Source of the DNA: Daejeonella sp.
GTDB taxonomy: Bacteria > Bacteroidota > Bacteroidia > Sphingobacteriales > Sphingobacteriaceae
Assembly (NCBI RefSeq): GCF_030695525.1
Contig: NZ_JAUYSS010000058.1
Location: 62,001 to 126,000, forward strand
DNA length: 64,000 bases
Direction: 5' to 3'
A program made the translations under genes and the position numbers. Below, one piece after another: positions 33,807 through 44,583 of the stretch. The notes under the pieces are model-generated. The model searched no databases. It was not told the origin of the DNA and was given only the letters and a program-made list of their open reading frames with translations. Each line of letters starts with the position of its first letter. Position 1 is the stretch's first letter.

Positions 33807-36074
33807 TTAAAAAGGATAGCCAATTGCCAGGTTAAACACTAAATTGTCCTGCCTCCAATTTCTGTCTCCGAAATTAATCCTATTCAGTACCCACCGATCT
33901 CCATCAGGCAGCCATGGCTTACGAAGAGGAAATGCCAGATCAGTGCGCAGAATTAAAAATGAAAGATCCATCCGGAGTCCTATTCCTGCATCGACAGCCA
34001 GCTCTTTTAGAAAATCTTTACTGAATTTTACTCCTGGTCTTGCCATTGGTCCACTTTCCTGGTGCTTCAGCCAGATATTACCGGCATCCATAAAAATTGC
34101 CCCGTTTAAGATTCCGGCAATTTTGGGACGGTATTCAGTATTAAATTCAAGCTTAATATCACCCGACTGATCTGCGGCGATCTGATCTAAGTTAATATTC
34201 GGATCCCGATAGACACCTGGCCCCAAAGTACGTGCACGAAACCCGCGGAGACTGTTGGTTCCGCCTATAAAAAATTGCTTTACATAAGGGAGTGAAACCG
34301 ATTGACCGTAGGAATGACCATAACCAGCGATCAGACGGGAAGCAATTTGAGATTTCAACCCAAGCTTTAAATAATGTCTGAAATCATTCTCGAACCTAAA
34401 AAATTGTGAAAATGGAGTACTGATGAGTGAATTCAATCCGGGTAAATTGCCTGAAATATCTACATTGCCATTGTAATAAAATGTATTTTTCCTGTTGGTT
34501 TCGGCGGTATTCGTAAAAGTGAAATTATACATCGGCCCTATCGTAAATTGCTCTTCAATGGTATGCCTCAGTGTAGGATTTATTAAAGCCAGTGAATCAT
34601 AGGAAGCCGAAACTTTAGACGGTTGCACCATATTAAGTGCCAAAATGCTTAGTTGATGTTCTTTATTTGTACTCTCTTTCCATGAATATCCAAAAGAGCT
34701 TCGCAGTGAAGTTAGCGTATAATTCTTCGGACGATTTAAAAAATCATATCCCAGTGAGATACGGGTTCTTGGAATATAAGCGCTGTTCGTCTTAAACTTA
34801 AACGGACTGATAAACCGGGGTATTAACAAATTTGTTTCCAGGCCATACCTGTAAATATTATTAAAACTTTTACTGGCGGCAGAGACCTGATAGTCAGATG
34901 AAAGATAGGCAGAAACTGTCAGCAATTCGGCAGCCCTGAAGGTATTCCTATTTTTCCAGCCCAAAGTAATTTCAGATCCATTGAAATTGGCAGAGTTTGA
35001 CCTTGCTGTTAATTCAACACGGATAGATTTTTTTTGATACGGAGTGAGCTGGTAGGAAACATCGAGCTCTGGCCTCCCAATACTATCTGTCTCCTCAAAC
35101 CTGTTCTTAACATATCTGAAAGTTCCCAGGTTTACCAGACGGTTTAAAGAAAGATTATGATCCCGGCGGTTATAAACATCCCCCTTATTGAAAAACATAG
35201 TTCGTTCAAATACTTCCGGCTTAAAAGTATTTTCCGGGTCAATTACATTAAAATCCCCATATATCTCAGCATTTTCTTTACTAAAACTTGTACTATCGTT
35301 TAGTTTATAATTGGGATAGATATAAATATTTCTAATTTTATAAATATCTCTTGCTTTTTGTGAAACAGTCTTTTTAATATTGACATACATATCTACCATA
35401 TTCTGGTTATTTGTACTATCCACCTGAACAATCAGGTCATCCGAACCGAAAAAATAAAAACCTTTTTCTTTCAGTTGTCCGTTAATCCTCTCCCTTTCAG
35501 CTTTGACAGCATCCAGACTATAAGGATCACCGGCTTTAAGAAATGTTCCCGCTGAACTCGCTGTTACCGCCTTGCCAAGGCTTGAACTATCTGTTGTAAA
35601 TCTTACACTGTTGATCATATACTGAGGTCCTGCCATTGCATGATAGATCATGCGGACTTTTGTATCACCTTTAAAGACTGTTTCAGTGGTATCACTTCCC
35701 CTGAAATATCCGAGGTTCTCAAGCCGGTTTGCGATCAGTCCCCGGTTGAAATCAACTTTCACTGTACTGAATAGTACCGGGGCTTCACCGAATTTTCTGC
35801 TCAACCAGCTTCCCGGACCTTTTCCGGATTTACTTTTAAGATTATAAATCATCAACTTAAATGGAATTCCCAGAACCTTACTGTTAGGTTTGGGCCTTAG
35901 AACGCCTTCCAAGTCGTTTACCAGAACCTTTTTCTTTTTTTTACTGATATCCTTATCATCAATTTTCACACTTGCGCCCGTGTATAATTTATCATTTTCC
36001 GGTACAAACTTCGTGACACCGCATGATGATAAAAATATTATCCCAAATAAAAAACCAAATATTATCCTATTCAT
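33807..36074 (-). CDS. Omp85-family outer-membrane lipoprotein (BamA/TamA-like)
   Basis: A ~755-residue outer membrane protein. The start at ATG 36072-36074 gives a lipoprotein signal (MNRIIFGFLFGIIFLSSC, lipobox LSSC); the upstream start adds nine residues. Residues ~25-400 carry POTRA-like domains (VNDLEGVLRPKPNSKVLGIP, RLENLGYFRGSDTTET, LVNLGTFRYVKNRF), and the last ~330 residues form a 16-strand Omp85 barrel with GGTNSLRGFRARTLGPG (the conserved loop-6 motif) and a C-terminal strand ending IGYPF. It overlaps the TamB gene by 8 bp and would form the outer-membrane half of a TAM-type machine for protein or lipid transport. Lipidation of a TamA-like protein is common in Bacteroidota. Confidence 0.88.
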   Translation of the reverse strand: MNRIIFGFLFGIIFLSSCGVTKFVPENDKLYTGASVKIDDKDISKKKKKVLVNDLEGVLRPKPNSKVLGIPFKLMIYNLKSKSGKGPGSWLSRKFGEAPVLFSTVKVDFNRGLIANRLENLGYFRGSDTTETVFKGDTKVRMIYHAMAGPQYMINSVRFTTDSSSLGKAVTASSAGTFLKAGDPYSLDAVKAERERINGQLKEKGFYFFGSDDLIVQVDSTNNQNMVDMYVNIKKTVSQKARDIYKIRNIYIYPNYKLNDSTSFSKENAEIYGDFNVIDPENTFKPEVFERTMFFNKGDVYNRRDHNLSLNRLVNLGTFRYVKNRFEETDSIGRPELDVSYQLTPYQKKSIRVELTARSNSANFNGSEITLGWKNRNTFRAAELLTVSAYLSSDYQVSAASKSFNNIYRYGLETNLLIPRFISPFKFKTNSAYIPRTRISLGYDFLNRPKNYTLTSLRSSFGYSWKESTNKEHQLSILALNMVQPSKVSASYDSLALINPTLRHTIEEQFTIGPMYNFTFTNTAETNRKNTFYYNGNVDISGNLPGLNSLISTPFSQFFRFENDFRHYLKLGLKSQIASRLIAGYGHSYGQSVSLPYVKQFFIGGTNSLRGFRARTLGPGVYRDPNINLDQIAADQSGDIKLEFNTEYRPKIAGILNGAIFMDAGNIWLKHQESGPMARPGVKFSKDFLKELAVDAGIGLRMDLSFLILRTDLAFPLRKPWLPDGDRWVLNRINFGDRNWRQDNLVFNLAIGYPF

Positions 36075-39000
36075 TATCTTTTGATTCTTTCCCTTCAGCA
36101 CGTTCTGCCCTGCGCCGTCTTTTTAAATCTTTAATTCCTGTCTGGAATATCTCCTTGAACTTATTATAATCCATGGTGAGAATAAAGCCGACGCCTGTTT
36201 CTATGACCTGACCCTGGATAGAAACCTGATACTCGTTTTTCTGATAGGCTCTCAAAAGATATCTTCCGTCTTTTGAGAGCTGATATTCTACTGATACATC
36301 TCCGGCAAGATTACTGGTCCTGGCTCCAGGCTGTTGCGGCCCTTCCAGTTCAAAATTACTTCCCACATTAACCCGGAGCCTGTCATTCAGCAGCCTCCTG
36401 GATAAACCAACATTCAGTTCTGTACGGTTTGCACGCTGACCGGTAGTATAGTCATCGGTAGCTTCAAGGTCGAAGTTCAGATCGAAACCGGCGATTAGAT
36501 TACCAGCCAAATTATTCAGTTGTTCAGATAAAATCTTACTTACACTCTGCCTTGCCAGCGATTCAGCTCCACCGCCGCCTGCTGAAGATGAGAATGGATT
36601 GTCACCAACAAATCGGTTCAGAAGCAGTAATGCGAATACCTGTTTATTTAATTCAGACGGCTCTTGTCTGAGTTGTTCCAGCCTTGTATTCACAGTTCCG
36701 GTAACATCGGTAGAAACATTGTAATTACGTTCAGGCAATATAATATCAAAAGTGATCTCAGGCCTGAGAAGCTCACCTTTCATACTCAGGTTAACTTCAA
36801 AAGGAAGCTTTTGTTTATAGGTATTCCTCTGTGATTGCGGTGCATCACCCAATACATTATCCACCAGATCGAGAGGAGCTGTGTTGGCAATATAAACGGC
36901 AGTCAGTTTGATATCAGCAGTAGTAGGTTCCCCGGTCCAGGTGATGGTACTTCCTTTTTCGATCTCAAACTTGCGTTTAAGCAAATTGAATGAAAGTTCA
37001 TAAGCCCCTTCATCCAGATTATAGGTACCGGTCAATGTCACTTTACCGCTCGGATCTATCCCGGCATTTAATTGGGCTTCACCTTTTAAACTGAGCAAAT
37101 CGCCGTTTGCCTTGTCAATGATAATGTTGAACTCAGCTTCCTTGTTTATTTCAAGATTGACAGATACATTCATACCGGTGATGGATGACTGGTTTAAAGA
37201 ATCTAATTCAGCACTTAAAATGGAGGCCAGTTCAGGGTGATCCATATCAATAAATTCAACAATTCCCTGTCGCTCCTCTATTGCGGGGTTGGTTTGAGGT
37301 AATACTACGGTGAAAATACTCTGATCATTCACCTTCAAAGTGCCATCAACCGAGGGACTGTTCTGGGAACCTCCTAGAGACAACTTTGTATCAAGAAATA
37401 ATTTGCCATAGTACAGTTCATTGTCTTTTTCAGTAGAATTCATTACCCTGAAATTATCGGCCTCAATATCCAGATCAAAACGGTAATCAATATAGTTTTT
37501 TGTAAAAATGATGCCATTGACAAATGCTGTATTCTGTGCAGAATCAACCACAGTGAACTTGTCAAAAACAATTCCATCCGAATTAAACCTGAGCTCGTTA
37601 TCCCTGACCTTAAAATAAGAATTCAGCATACTTAAATTGAAAGCAGCCTGATTGAAATTTATTCCTCCAAGGATCTGAGGTTCATCAACCGTACCTTTGA
37701 TTCCAAGGCGGCCATTTATGCTTCCGCTAGCCTTGTTTATTGCACCGAATGTAAATCCTTCAATACTCTTTAAATTGAGATTCTTAATATCCAGATCTAA
37801 GTCGAAACTGCTATTGCCCAAATTGTAATTTCCATCAAGCAGAAGATCATTACCCTTGCCCTTAATACTGACATTAGCAGCTAAAATATTCGCTTGCCGG
37901 TTATTTAAGTTCAGGGTCACAAGTCCGAGGGTATCACCCCTAAAATTAAAATCATCAATACTCAAATCTGTTGTAAAAACCGGACTTAAAGCCAATTCAC
38001 TAGCCAATACATTCCCATTGATCGTTCCGCCAATGAAAAGAGAATCCTTTTTAACCATTGAACTGATGGTTTCGATCTTAAAATTGTTGAATGCTATCTG
38101 CAATGGATTATTTAATCCGGGAGGTACAGTGTTAACACCCAGTTTCTGAGAATTATTGCTGATCACAAAATTGCTTGCTTGTATCCCCTTAGTACCAAAC
38201 CTGATTTCATTTGCTTCAGCAACTGCCCAGGGCTCATAGTTAAGCATCAAACCATCTGATATTAAACTGAATACAAATTCAGGATTCAGGGCACGTAACT
38301 GGCCAGCTAAATGGTAATGCGGCTTTTTTTCGCGGTCATAAACCTGCAGATCTGTGGTCAGAATGTTATTCTGTGCCTTTCCTTTCAGCGTAGTATTCTG
38401 CAATTGTAATTGCGGAGTAGTAATATTTCCAATACCAGCCGAATAATTCAGGGCACTATCGCCGGTATTTATGTTCAACAGCAGGTTGCTAAGGTCATTG
38501 TTTCCATAAACTACCCGGGGAGCTGATACGTTTAGAAAAAGCTCAGCCTGTTCACTGTTTAAACGGCCATTTAACGTTACTGAGGCAAGTTCTTTTAACT
38601 GTGGGACCAGTGAATTGAGAAGCGGACCATTCATCAGACTGGCATTAAAAACTAGGATCTGAGGTGATTTTGGCTTGGAGCCAGAAATTGTTCCAGTGGA
38701 AAAATAACGGTTTACAAGCTCCTGCACAGCAAAACCAATGCCTGTAAGCTTGTACTTACCCCATACATCTGCATTAAGCACATCAGATCTTAACTTCAGA
38801 GTATTTCTTTCAGCATTTGCGGTGGAAACAATACAGACCGAATCAAGCTGATAGCGTTCTTTCCCCCTGGCGATGATCGCATTGGTCAGGACGATCCTTC
38901 CATTCAGATAATCAGGATCTGCTGTACTAAGATCAGCAATAATTTTACCGTGAAACCTGAGATCCTCCTTGACAAAGTTTAGCTTTTGAAAGTTAGCACT

Positions 39001-41115
39001 GTCAAGGTCAAGGTTAAGTTTTAATGTTGGATATTTACCTGAAAGACCGGCCTGTATATTAGCGTCAAATACAAGATTTGGATCGAGCATTTTGGCTTTA
39101 GCAAACAAATTACCATTTCTCGAATTGCCATTTAAAGTCAAATCACGGTAATTATAGCCATTATATTCTGCATGCTGAACCTTAGCAGCAAATACTGTAT
39201 TCATCGTTTTAGGATCTATACCCGTACCTGAAACTTTTGCTGACAGGCTTACCTTTCCGATCTGGCCTTCCTGTTTAATTAGTTTCCCAACATGAAAATT
39301 AAACAGACTGATATCGGCCTGATATTTTTCCTTTCCTGATTTCCTTGAATCATAGCCAGCATTCGTTTTGGCATGGCCAAAACTTGAATTAAGATCCAGG
39401 CTGGTATTGAAATTAGATATTCCTCCTTTGAAGTTTCCATTTAAACGTATAACTTCAGGAAGCCGGATATCTGCCGGGATAGTTCCAGGGGGTAAAATAA
39501 CAGCCATATCATTACTCCTGGTATTTAGCTCAGCAATATTGAGATCAAAAAACGCCTTATTCATATCAGGCAGCCCTTTAATCCTGCCCGATGCTTTTAG
39601 ACTGGTATTTCTGAACCCGGAAATATCTATTTCAGGGATATAAAGATCTTTAACCTTCCCCTTCACTCTTCCATTGATTTTGAGAACTGCATCCGGAGTC
39701 CTTTTTATGACATCAATGGAAGCCATTTCGGGAACGAATGTGAGGATATCCCTGAAACTTACCCGGCTGTTTTTCAGGTCGGCATCAAGTCCAAGATCAC
39801 CGGGTTTCTCAGTCAGACTCAGAATTGAAGCATAATTCAGACGGATACGATCTCTGATCTCAGAACCCGGGGTCTTCAAATAAAGGTCATTCAGATAAAT
39901 CCGGGTAGGGCTGTAAACAAAATTGGTTCGGATGCCCTGTAAAGAGAAAGCACTTCCTTTTTCAATTAGGCTTCCCGAATTAATCTTACCTGATATAGAA
40001 TCGGGAGAGTAATTTAAATCAGTCAGTCCGAAATTCAGTGCTTTGATATCAAGATGCCCGAAATCCATCCCCCTGTATTGTTTTGGAAGATTATGGTCAT
40101 CGAATTTTATATCATTTTTTTCGAGATCTATCTTGCCAGCCTTCAGTGTCCAGTTATCAGAAACCGCATCCAATTCCTGCCCAACTTCTTTTGAAACGAC
40201 ACTTGCGAGTGCTTTTTTGGCAAGACTGAAATCAATTTTTGAGTTTTTTAATACCAAACTCTCCAGGTCAATATTTTGCTTTCTCAGGTCAAGCAAGTTC
40301 AACTCTGCCAGAAGGCTGCCTATATTAATATCACTCTTTATCCCGGAAATATCATTTATATAATTAAACCTGATCTTATCCAGGCTTATCTTACCTAAGG
40401 TCAGATCCAGATCAAATGGCTTAGCGGATTCTAATGAATCTGTTTCCGGAGTTTCTGATCGCGCAACCTGTTTTGACTGAATAATTGAAGCATTCAGTCC
40501 GCTCAGCTTTATTTCAGGAATACTGAATTTCATTTTTTCCAGATCGAATTCACGGATACGGGTATCAAAATGACCTATAAAGACATTGGCATCGGCAGCC
40601 ATAAGCGCATCCTGGAAACGAAGCTGAATTCGGTCAAGGTTGATCTTAACCATTGAAAATTTCATGGTTGAGGCAGAATCTACGGGGGCAGTTTTCTTTT
40701 TTTGCTCAGACATGAATGCTTTCAGTATATAATCGAAATTATAGACGCTGTCTGTGGTGCGTTTCACATTCAGGATGATCCCGCGCAAATCAACTTCATT
40801 GATTTCCAGTTGGTTACGAAGTAATTTTAGCAGACTGATATCAACTTTAAGCGTATCCCCGGATAAGAGGGTATCTTGTTTCTGATCTTCGAAATAGATA
40901 TCTTCAAGTACCAGTGATTTTGGCAGATCAAGACTTATTTTATTGATCTCCACCTTTGTTTTTAGCTTAGCCTCAAGGTAGGAAACGGCCTTATTACGAA
41001 CCATATTCTGCACTCCCGGAACACGTATCAGAACGTATGCGAGTACAAGAATTAATAACAAGATCCCAATGAACCATAAAATGATTTTGATTGAAATTAG
41101 TCCGAATTTTCTCAA
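36067..41115 (-). CDS. TamB/DUF490-type translocation and assembly module protein
   Basis: A 1682-residue protein with an N-terminal membrane anchor (residues ~8-28, LISIKIILWFIGILLLILVL) and a very long beta-rich periplasmic part built of AsmA/TamB-like repeats, ending in the DUF490 domain (~1180-1620: GTYNLDEGAYELSFNLLKR, ITWTGEPTTADIKLTAVY). The final ~60 residues are basic. It would bridge the periplasm and pair with the Omp85 lipoprotein encoded directly downstream for phospholipid or outer-membrane protein transport. The start codon is TTG (41113-41115), with a TAA eight codons upstream in frame and no ATG nearby. First gene of the two-gene operon. Strong family call; the Bacteroidota system is little studied. 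Confidence 0.9.
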   Translation of the reverse strand: MRKFGLISIKIILWFIGILLLILVLAYVLIRVPGVQNMVRNKAVSYLEAKLKTKVEINKISLDLPKSLVLEDIYFEDQKQDTLLSGDTLKVDISLLKLLRNQLEINEVDLRGIILNVKRTTDSVYNFDYILKAFMSEQKKKTAPVDSASTMKFSMVKINLDRIQLRFQDALMAADANVFIGHFDTRIREFDLEKMKFSIPEIKLSGLNASIIQSKQVARSETPETDSLESAKPFDLDLTLGKISLDKIRFNYINDISGIKSDINIGSLLAELNLLDLRKQNIDLESLVLKNSKIDFSLAKKALASVVSKEVGQELDAVSDNWTLKAGKIDLEKNDIKFDDHNLPKQYRGMDFGHLDIKALNFGLTDLNYSPDSISGKINSGSLIEKGSAFSLQGIRTNFVYSPTRIYLNDLYLKTPGSEIRDRIRLNYASILSLTEKPGDLGLDADLKNSRVSFRDILTFVPEMASIDVIKRTPDAVLKINGRVKGKVKDLYIPEIDISGFRNTSLKASGRIKGLPDMNKAFFDLNIAELNTRSNDMAVILPPGTIPADIRLPEVIRLNGNFKGGISNFNTSLDLNSSFGHAKTNAGYDSRKSGKEKYQADISLFNFHVGKLIKQEGQIGKVSLSAKVSGTGIDPKTMNTVFAAKVQHAEYNGYNYRDLTLNGNSRNGNLFAKAKMLDPNLVFDANIQAGLSGKYPTLKLNLDLDSANFQKLNFVKEDLRFHGKIIADLSTADPDYLNGRIVLTNAIIARGKERYQLDSVCIVSTANAERNTLKLRSDVLNADVWGKYKLTGIGFAVQELVNRYFSTGTISGSKPKSPQILVFNASLMNGPLLNSLVPQLKELASVTLNGRLNSEQAELFLNVSAPRVVYGNNDLSNLLLNINTGDSALNYSAGIGNITTPQLQLQNTTLKGKAQNNILTTDLQVYDREKKPHYHLAGQLRALNPEFVFSLISDGLMLNYEPWAVAEANEIRFGTKGIQASNFVISNNSQKLGVNTVPPGLNNPLQIAFNNFKIETISSMVKKDSLFIGGTINGNVLASELALSPVFTTDLSIDDFNFRGDTLGLVTLNLNNRQANILAANVSIKGKGNDLLLDGNYNLGNSSFDLDLDIKNLNLKSIEGFTFGAINKASGSINGRLGIKGTVDEPQILGGINFNQAAFNLSMLNSYFKVRDNELRFNSDGIVFDKFTVVDSAQNTAFVNGIIFTKNYIDYRFDLDIEADNFRVMNSTEKDNELYYGKLFLDTKLSLGGSQNSPSVDGTLKVNDQSIFTVVLPQTNPAIEERQGIVEFIDMDHPELASILSAELDSLNQSSITGMNVSVNLEINKEAEFNIIIDKANGDLLSLKGEAQLNAGIDPSGKVTLTGTYNLDEGAYELSFNLLKRKFEIEKGSTITWTGEPTTADIKLTAVYIANTAPLDLVDNVLGDAPQSQRNTYKQKLPFEVNLSMKGELLRPEITFDIILPERNYNVSTDVTGTVNTRLEQLRQEPSELNKQVFALLLLNRFVGDNPFSSSAGGGGAESLARQSVSKILSEQLNNLAGNLIAGFDLNFDLEATDDYTTGQRANRTELNVGLSRRLLNDRLRVNVGSNFELEGPQQPGARTSNLAGDVSVEYQLSKDGRYLLRAYQKNEYQVSIQGQVIETGVGFILTMDYNKFKEIFQTGIKDLKRRRRAERAEGKESKDNE

Positions 41116-41215
41116 GCCCAGGAAATAAAATTTTTATTGCAAAAATCAGGCCCTAATTTTTATGCAGATTACAACGAATAAAATCAATTGAAAATTTAAA
41201 ACAGGTATTCGGGCA

Positions 41216-42490
41216 TTATAACAACTTGTCGGCTATATACAGATACAACAGGGTCAGTGCCGCAATGCTCATCAGGATAAAAGCTGTATAACCCAGAAAA
41301 TTAGATCGCTTGTTATTCGTAAATTCACCCATTACCTCTTTATTATTACCAATATTCAGGATAATCAGGATGAGCACAGGTGCAGTAATTCCGTAAAGTA
41401 TTGCCGACCACAACAAAGCCTGAATAGGAGAAATCCCAACATAATTCATCATTAAACCAAGCAACAGGGAGATGATAGTGATCGAATAAAATGCTTTTGC
41501 CTGATGAAATTTTTTGTTGATTCCTTTTTCCCATCCAAAAGTTTCAGTAACAATATAAGATAAACATCCGCAAAGCACCGGGATAGCTAATAAACCGGTA
41601 CCAATTACACCTATAGCGAACAAAAGGTAAGCTGAATCTCCTGCTAAGGGTCTAAGAGCCAAAGCTGCCTGCTCCACAGTTTCAATATTGTGAATTCCGG
41701 CATTGAACAATACTGTGCCGGAGGTAAGAATGATAAAGAACATAATCACATTTGAAAATAGCATCCCGAAATCAACATCCTGCTTCAAATCCTCCAGCAC
41801 CCGCTTATCGACAATAATCCTTTTCCTTTTCAAGTTCTGATCTTCTACAACCATCGTTGCCTGCCAGAAAAACAAATAGGGAGAAATGGTTGTACCGAGA
41901 ATTGCGACAAGGATCCCAATGAATTCTTTCGTAAATTTTATGTCCGGAATAAAGGCTCCCTTTAAAATTGCAAGAAAATCCTGTTCATACAAAAAAGGTA
42001 CAATTAAATAGACAAGAAGAACAATACAAAGGTATTTAAGAAGTGAAGCAAACTTACGATAGGGCAGATATATAAAAATACCCATCAGTAGAATAGTAAA
42101 TCCAATGCTGAAAATACTCGCATTTATAGATGGAAGCAGCAAATTTCCAACGGCCCCCATTGCTGCAATATTTGCACCGATATTCATCACAATGGCAGGA
42201 AAGCTGAATAAAAGCATCAGATACAATACCGGTTTTGAATAATGCTCCTTTAAAGTACCTGTTAGTCCTTTGGATGTTACCATACCAATCCTGGCACACA
42301 TCTCCTGTACTGCAGCCATGAGCGGAAAGGTGATAAGTGCAGTCCACAATGTTGAGAGACCAAACTGTGCTCCTGCCTGTGAATAAGTAGCAATACCTGA
42401 TGGGTCATCATCACTTGCTCCGGTTATTAGCCCGGGTCCAAGCTTCTTCCAAAATCGAATTACTTTGTTCCAATTACTCCGTTTAGTCAT
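41216..42490 (-). CDS. Divergent Nramp-family divalent metal transporter
   Basis: A 424-residue membrane protein with about 11 transmembrane segments, of the Nramp (MntH/SLC11) fold. TM1 reads GASDDDPSGIATYSQAG, so the canonical DPGN metal-binding turn is DPSG here. TM6 has GTTISPYLFFWQATMVVED where classical members have the MPHN motif, so the usual Met ligand is absent. These changes resemble Nramp-related families with altered ion choice (for example Mg2+ rather than Mn2+/Fe2+), but I cannot tell which ion is carried. No other transport gene or metal regulator is nearby. Inner membrane. ATG at 42488-42490; probably a single gene. Confidence 0.82.
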   Translation of the reverse strand: MTKRSNWNKVIRFWKKLGPGLITGASDDDPSGIATYSQAGAQFGLSTLWTALITFPLMAAVQEMCARIGMVTSKGLTGTLKEHYSKPVLYLMLLFSFPAIVMNIGANIAAMGAVGNLLLPSINASIFSIGFTILLMGIFIYLPYRKFASLLKYLCIVLLVYLIVPFLYEQDFLAILKGAFIPDIKFTKEFIGILVAILGTTISPYLFFWQATMVVEDQNLKRKRIIVDKRVLEDLKQDVDFGMLFSNVIMFFIILTSGTVLFNAGIHNIETVEQAALALRPLAGDSAYLLFAIGVIGTGLLAIPVLCGCLSYIVTETFGWEKGINKKFHQAKAFYSITIISLLLGLMMNYVGISPIQALLWSAILYGITAPVLILIILNIGNNKEVMGEFTNNKRSNFLGYTAFILMSIAALTLLYLYIADKLL

Positions 42491-42602
42491 ACCTGTTTAC
42501 CTTGCTATTCGATTATTCAGTAAATACAATTTTTAACCTTGCAATAAATTTCATTAATTATCAGTTAAATTAATAATCCAGAAGTAAAATCTCGGTGATT
42601 AA

Positions 42603-44558
42603 TCATTCCTTTACTGGGTCATAGCGCCATAATTCTGCAGAGCGGTGAAAGTAAATTCTACCCATGTCATCCATAGCTAGCAAGCTTGCAGATTTTTCAA
42701 TAAACTCATGGTCAAGAGTAATTGGATCGATCCTGAATAACTGATTGCTGCCTGTTCCATATATTTTGCCGGAAGGATGAAGCACAAGAAATGCATCTCT
42801 CCAAACATGGCTTCTCAATACTCCTGCCTGGTAGATCTGTTTACTTCTAACCACTCTTTTGGCTATGGGATCAAATACAAAAAGAGTTCCGCTTGCCATT
42901 CCCCAAATATTTCCATCAGGACCAATAATCATACTGGTAATTGCCTTAGCACCGGGAACAGGGATAAACTCATCCACTAATTCTGCCTTCTCCACATCCC
43001 AGGAAAAGAGTTTTGCTTCCTGAGTAGTAGGCATTATTCCGAGTCCCCCCGAAACTGTGGATCCACCCCATACTAAATGGTTTGCATAGGTCAGGCTGAC
43101 TATGCTCTGATCTTTCACAAGTATACCATGGGATTGTAGTTTCGGATTATGAGTATCATAACTAACCAATGACCCTCCCAACATTCCATATTCTGGAACC
43201 ATACCGAAAAATATTTTCCCGCTTGCTTTATCATTCAAAACGGCAAAAGGGCGGCTCTGATCAGGAATCTGACCAAGGAATCTGGGGTTGGATGCTTTGA
43301 TATCCCATGGTTTACGGATGTCATATTCATACATAAGTCCTTTGGGATAGATCCCAAAATAGATAAACTGATCTTTAACAGTCATACCCTCAGTCTGGTG
43401 CAGGCCCGGATAACTTATCGTGGTATTTGTTATGGGATCATAGGCAGCATGGCCTCCGGCTAAATAGCCACCAGACCAAATACGGCCATCGGGGCCTTTC
43501 ATAATCGATTGAATAGCAATAGGCTGACCCGGAACATTTAATTTATTTCTGCTCAATTTGCCATTATCAAGATCCAGAGTCAGGTACTCTGCATCGGAGT
43601 TTAAAATAAATAATTGTCTATTAATAATTCGGATCGCATTTGCTGAACCTACATCTTCAGCATGTTTAATCGGTGCTTGTTGTGGCAAGCTAATATCACG
43701 GCTGTAAAGCCCTGAACGGTATGTATAATAAAATCGATTGTTCTGATCCGGCTGACTGACAGCCTTCATATCCATTTCATCAATTTGATATTCAAATTTT
43801 CTGGTTTGTAGATTATACACCAGTGTAAAACTTCCATTGGTGACTAAAGTTAGCATCCGGTCGCCACCCGGAACTCCTTTTAAAATCTCAAGGCTGTAAA
43901 CGAACTCCTTATTTTTATATTCATCAGGCAGCATGTTCATTTTTGAACCGGTTTTTGGATCCAGTTCAACCAACCCGGCATGTGAACCGACACCGGCATA
44001 AAGTTTACCGGTCTTTTCATAATAAACCAGACTCCTCACATAGTTCTCCCCATCAATCAGCGGACCTTTGGCCACATCGCTAAAGCCATCCTTAGGGTGG
44101 TACCTGAATACCCTGCAACCAGGATAAGTAGCTCCGAATATTTCCCCATTCCTGCCGGAGGCAAGATTCCAAACTGTAGTTTCTCCGGGCAAAACTATAC
44201 CCAGGTTCTCAACTGTTGCAGTCCCGGGATAATGCCTGTAAAGTGTCCCTTTCGCTCCAGGAATATAAAGCCAGCCATCAGAAGAAATCTCCATGTCCCA
44301 GGCTCCATCAGTTCCAGGCAAAGGCTGATCTAATATTAATTCCTGATTCTCTGCCCTGAAGGCTACCAGATGAGCAGGATTTCCTCTAACAACTGAATAG
44401 ATCAATGATTTACCTTCTTTATCCTGAATGAAAATACTACCCTGAATCATCGCAGCCCTTATCTGTGGGCCAAGATTTGTTAAACGCGCATCAGGATTTT
44501 GTGCATATAATGAAAATGAACAAAGCGTAATAATGAAATATATGCGTAATGATCTCAA
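42603..44558 (-). CDS. Secreted beta-propeller protein (SMP-30/WD-like), function unknown
   Basis: A 651-residue exported protein: signal peptide (ending SFSLYAQ) then a series of beta-propeller blades with repeated phrases such as SSDGWLYIPGAKGTLYRH, SGRNGEIFGATYPGCRVFRYH, GPDGRIWSGGYLAGGHAAY and GPDGNIWGMASGTLFVFD. The blades resemble SMP-30/gluconolactonase or two-component-propeller repeats. No clear catalytic metal site. The start is a TTG (44556-44558), the only candidate after an in-frame stop. It sits 25 bp after the quinoprotein-cytochrome gene and is probably in its operon, suggesting a partner role in sugar sensing or oxidation. Substrate and activity unknown. Confidence 0.7.
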   Translation of the reverse strand: MRSLRIYFIITLCSFSLYAQNPDARLTNLGPQIRAAMIQGSIFIQDKEGKSLIYSVVRGNPAHLVAFRAENQELILDQPLPGTDGAWDMEISSDGWLYIPGAKGTLYRHYPGTATVENLGIVLPGETTVWNLASGRNGEIFGATYPGCRVFRYHPKDGFSDVAKGPLIDGENYVRSLVYYEKTGKLYAGVGSHAGLVELDPKTGSKMNMLPDEYKNKEFVYSLEILKGVPGGDRMLTLVTNGSFTLVYNLQTRKFEYQIDEMDMKAVSQPDQNNRFYYTYRSGLYSRDISLPQQAPIKHAEDVGSANAIRIINRQLFILNSDAEYLTLDLDNGKLSRNKLNVPGQPIAIQSIMKGPDGRIWSGGYLAGGHAAYDPITNTTISYPGLHQTEGMTVKDQFIYFGIYPKGLMYEYDIRKPWDIKASNPRFLGQIPDQSRPFAVLNDKASGKIFFGMVPEYGMLGGSLVSYDTHNPKLQSHGILVKDQSIVSLTYANHLVWGGSTVSGGLGIMPTTQEAKLFSWDVEKAELVDEFIPVPGAKAITSMIIGPDGNIWGMASGTLFVFDPIAKRVVRSKQIYQAGVLRSHVWRDAFLVLHPSGKIYGTGSNQLFRIDPITLDHEFIEKSASLLAMDDMGRIYFHRSAELWRYDPVKE

Positions 44559-44583
44559 TTGATATAATATTTATTTTAGGGGG

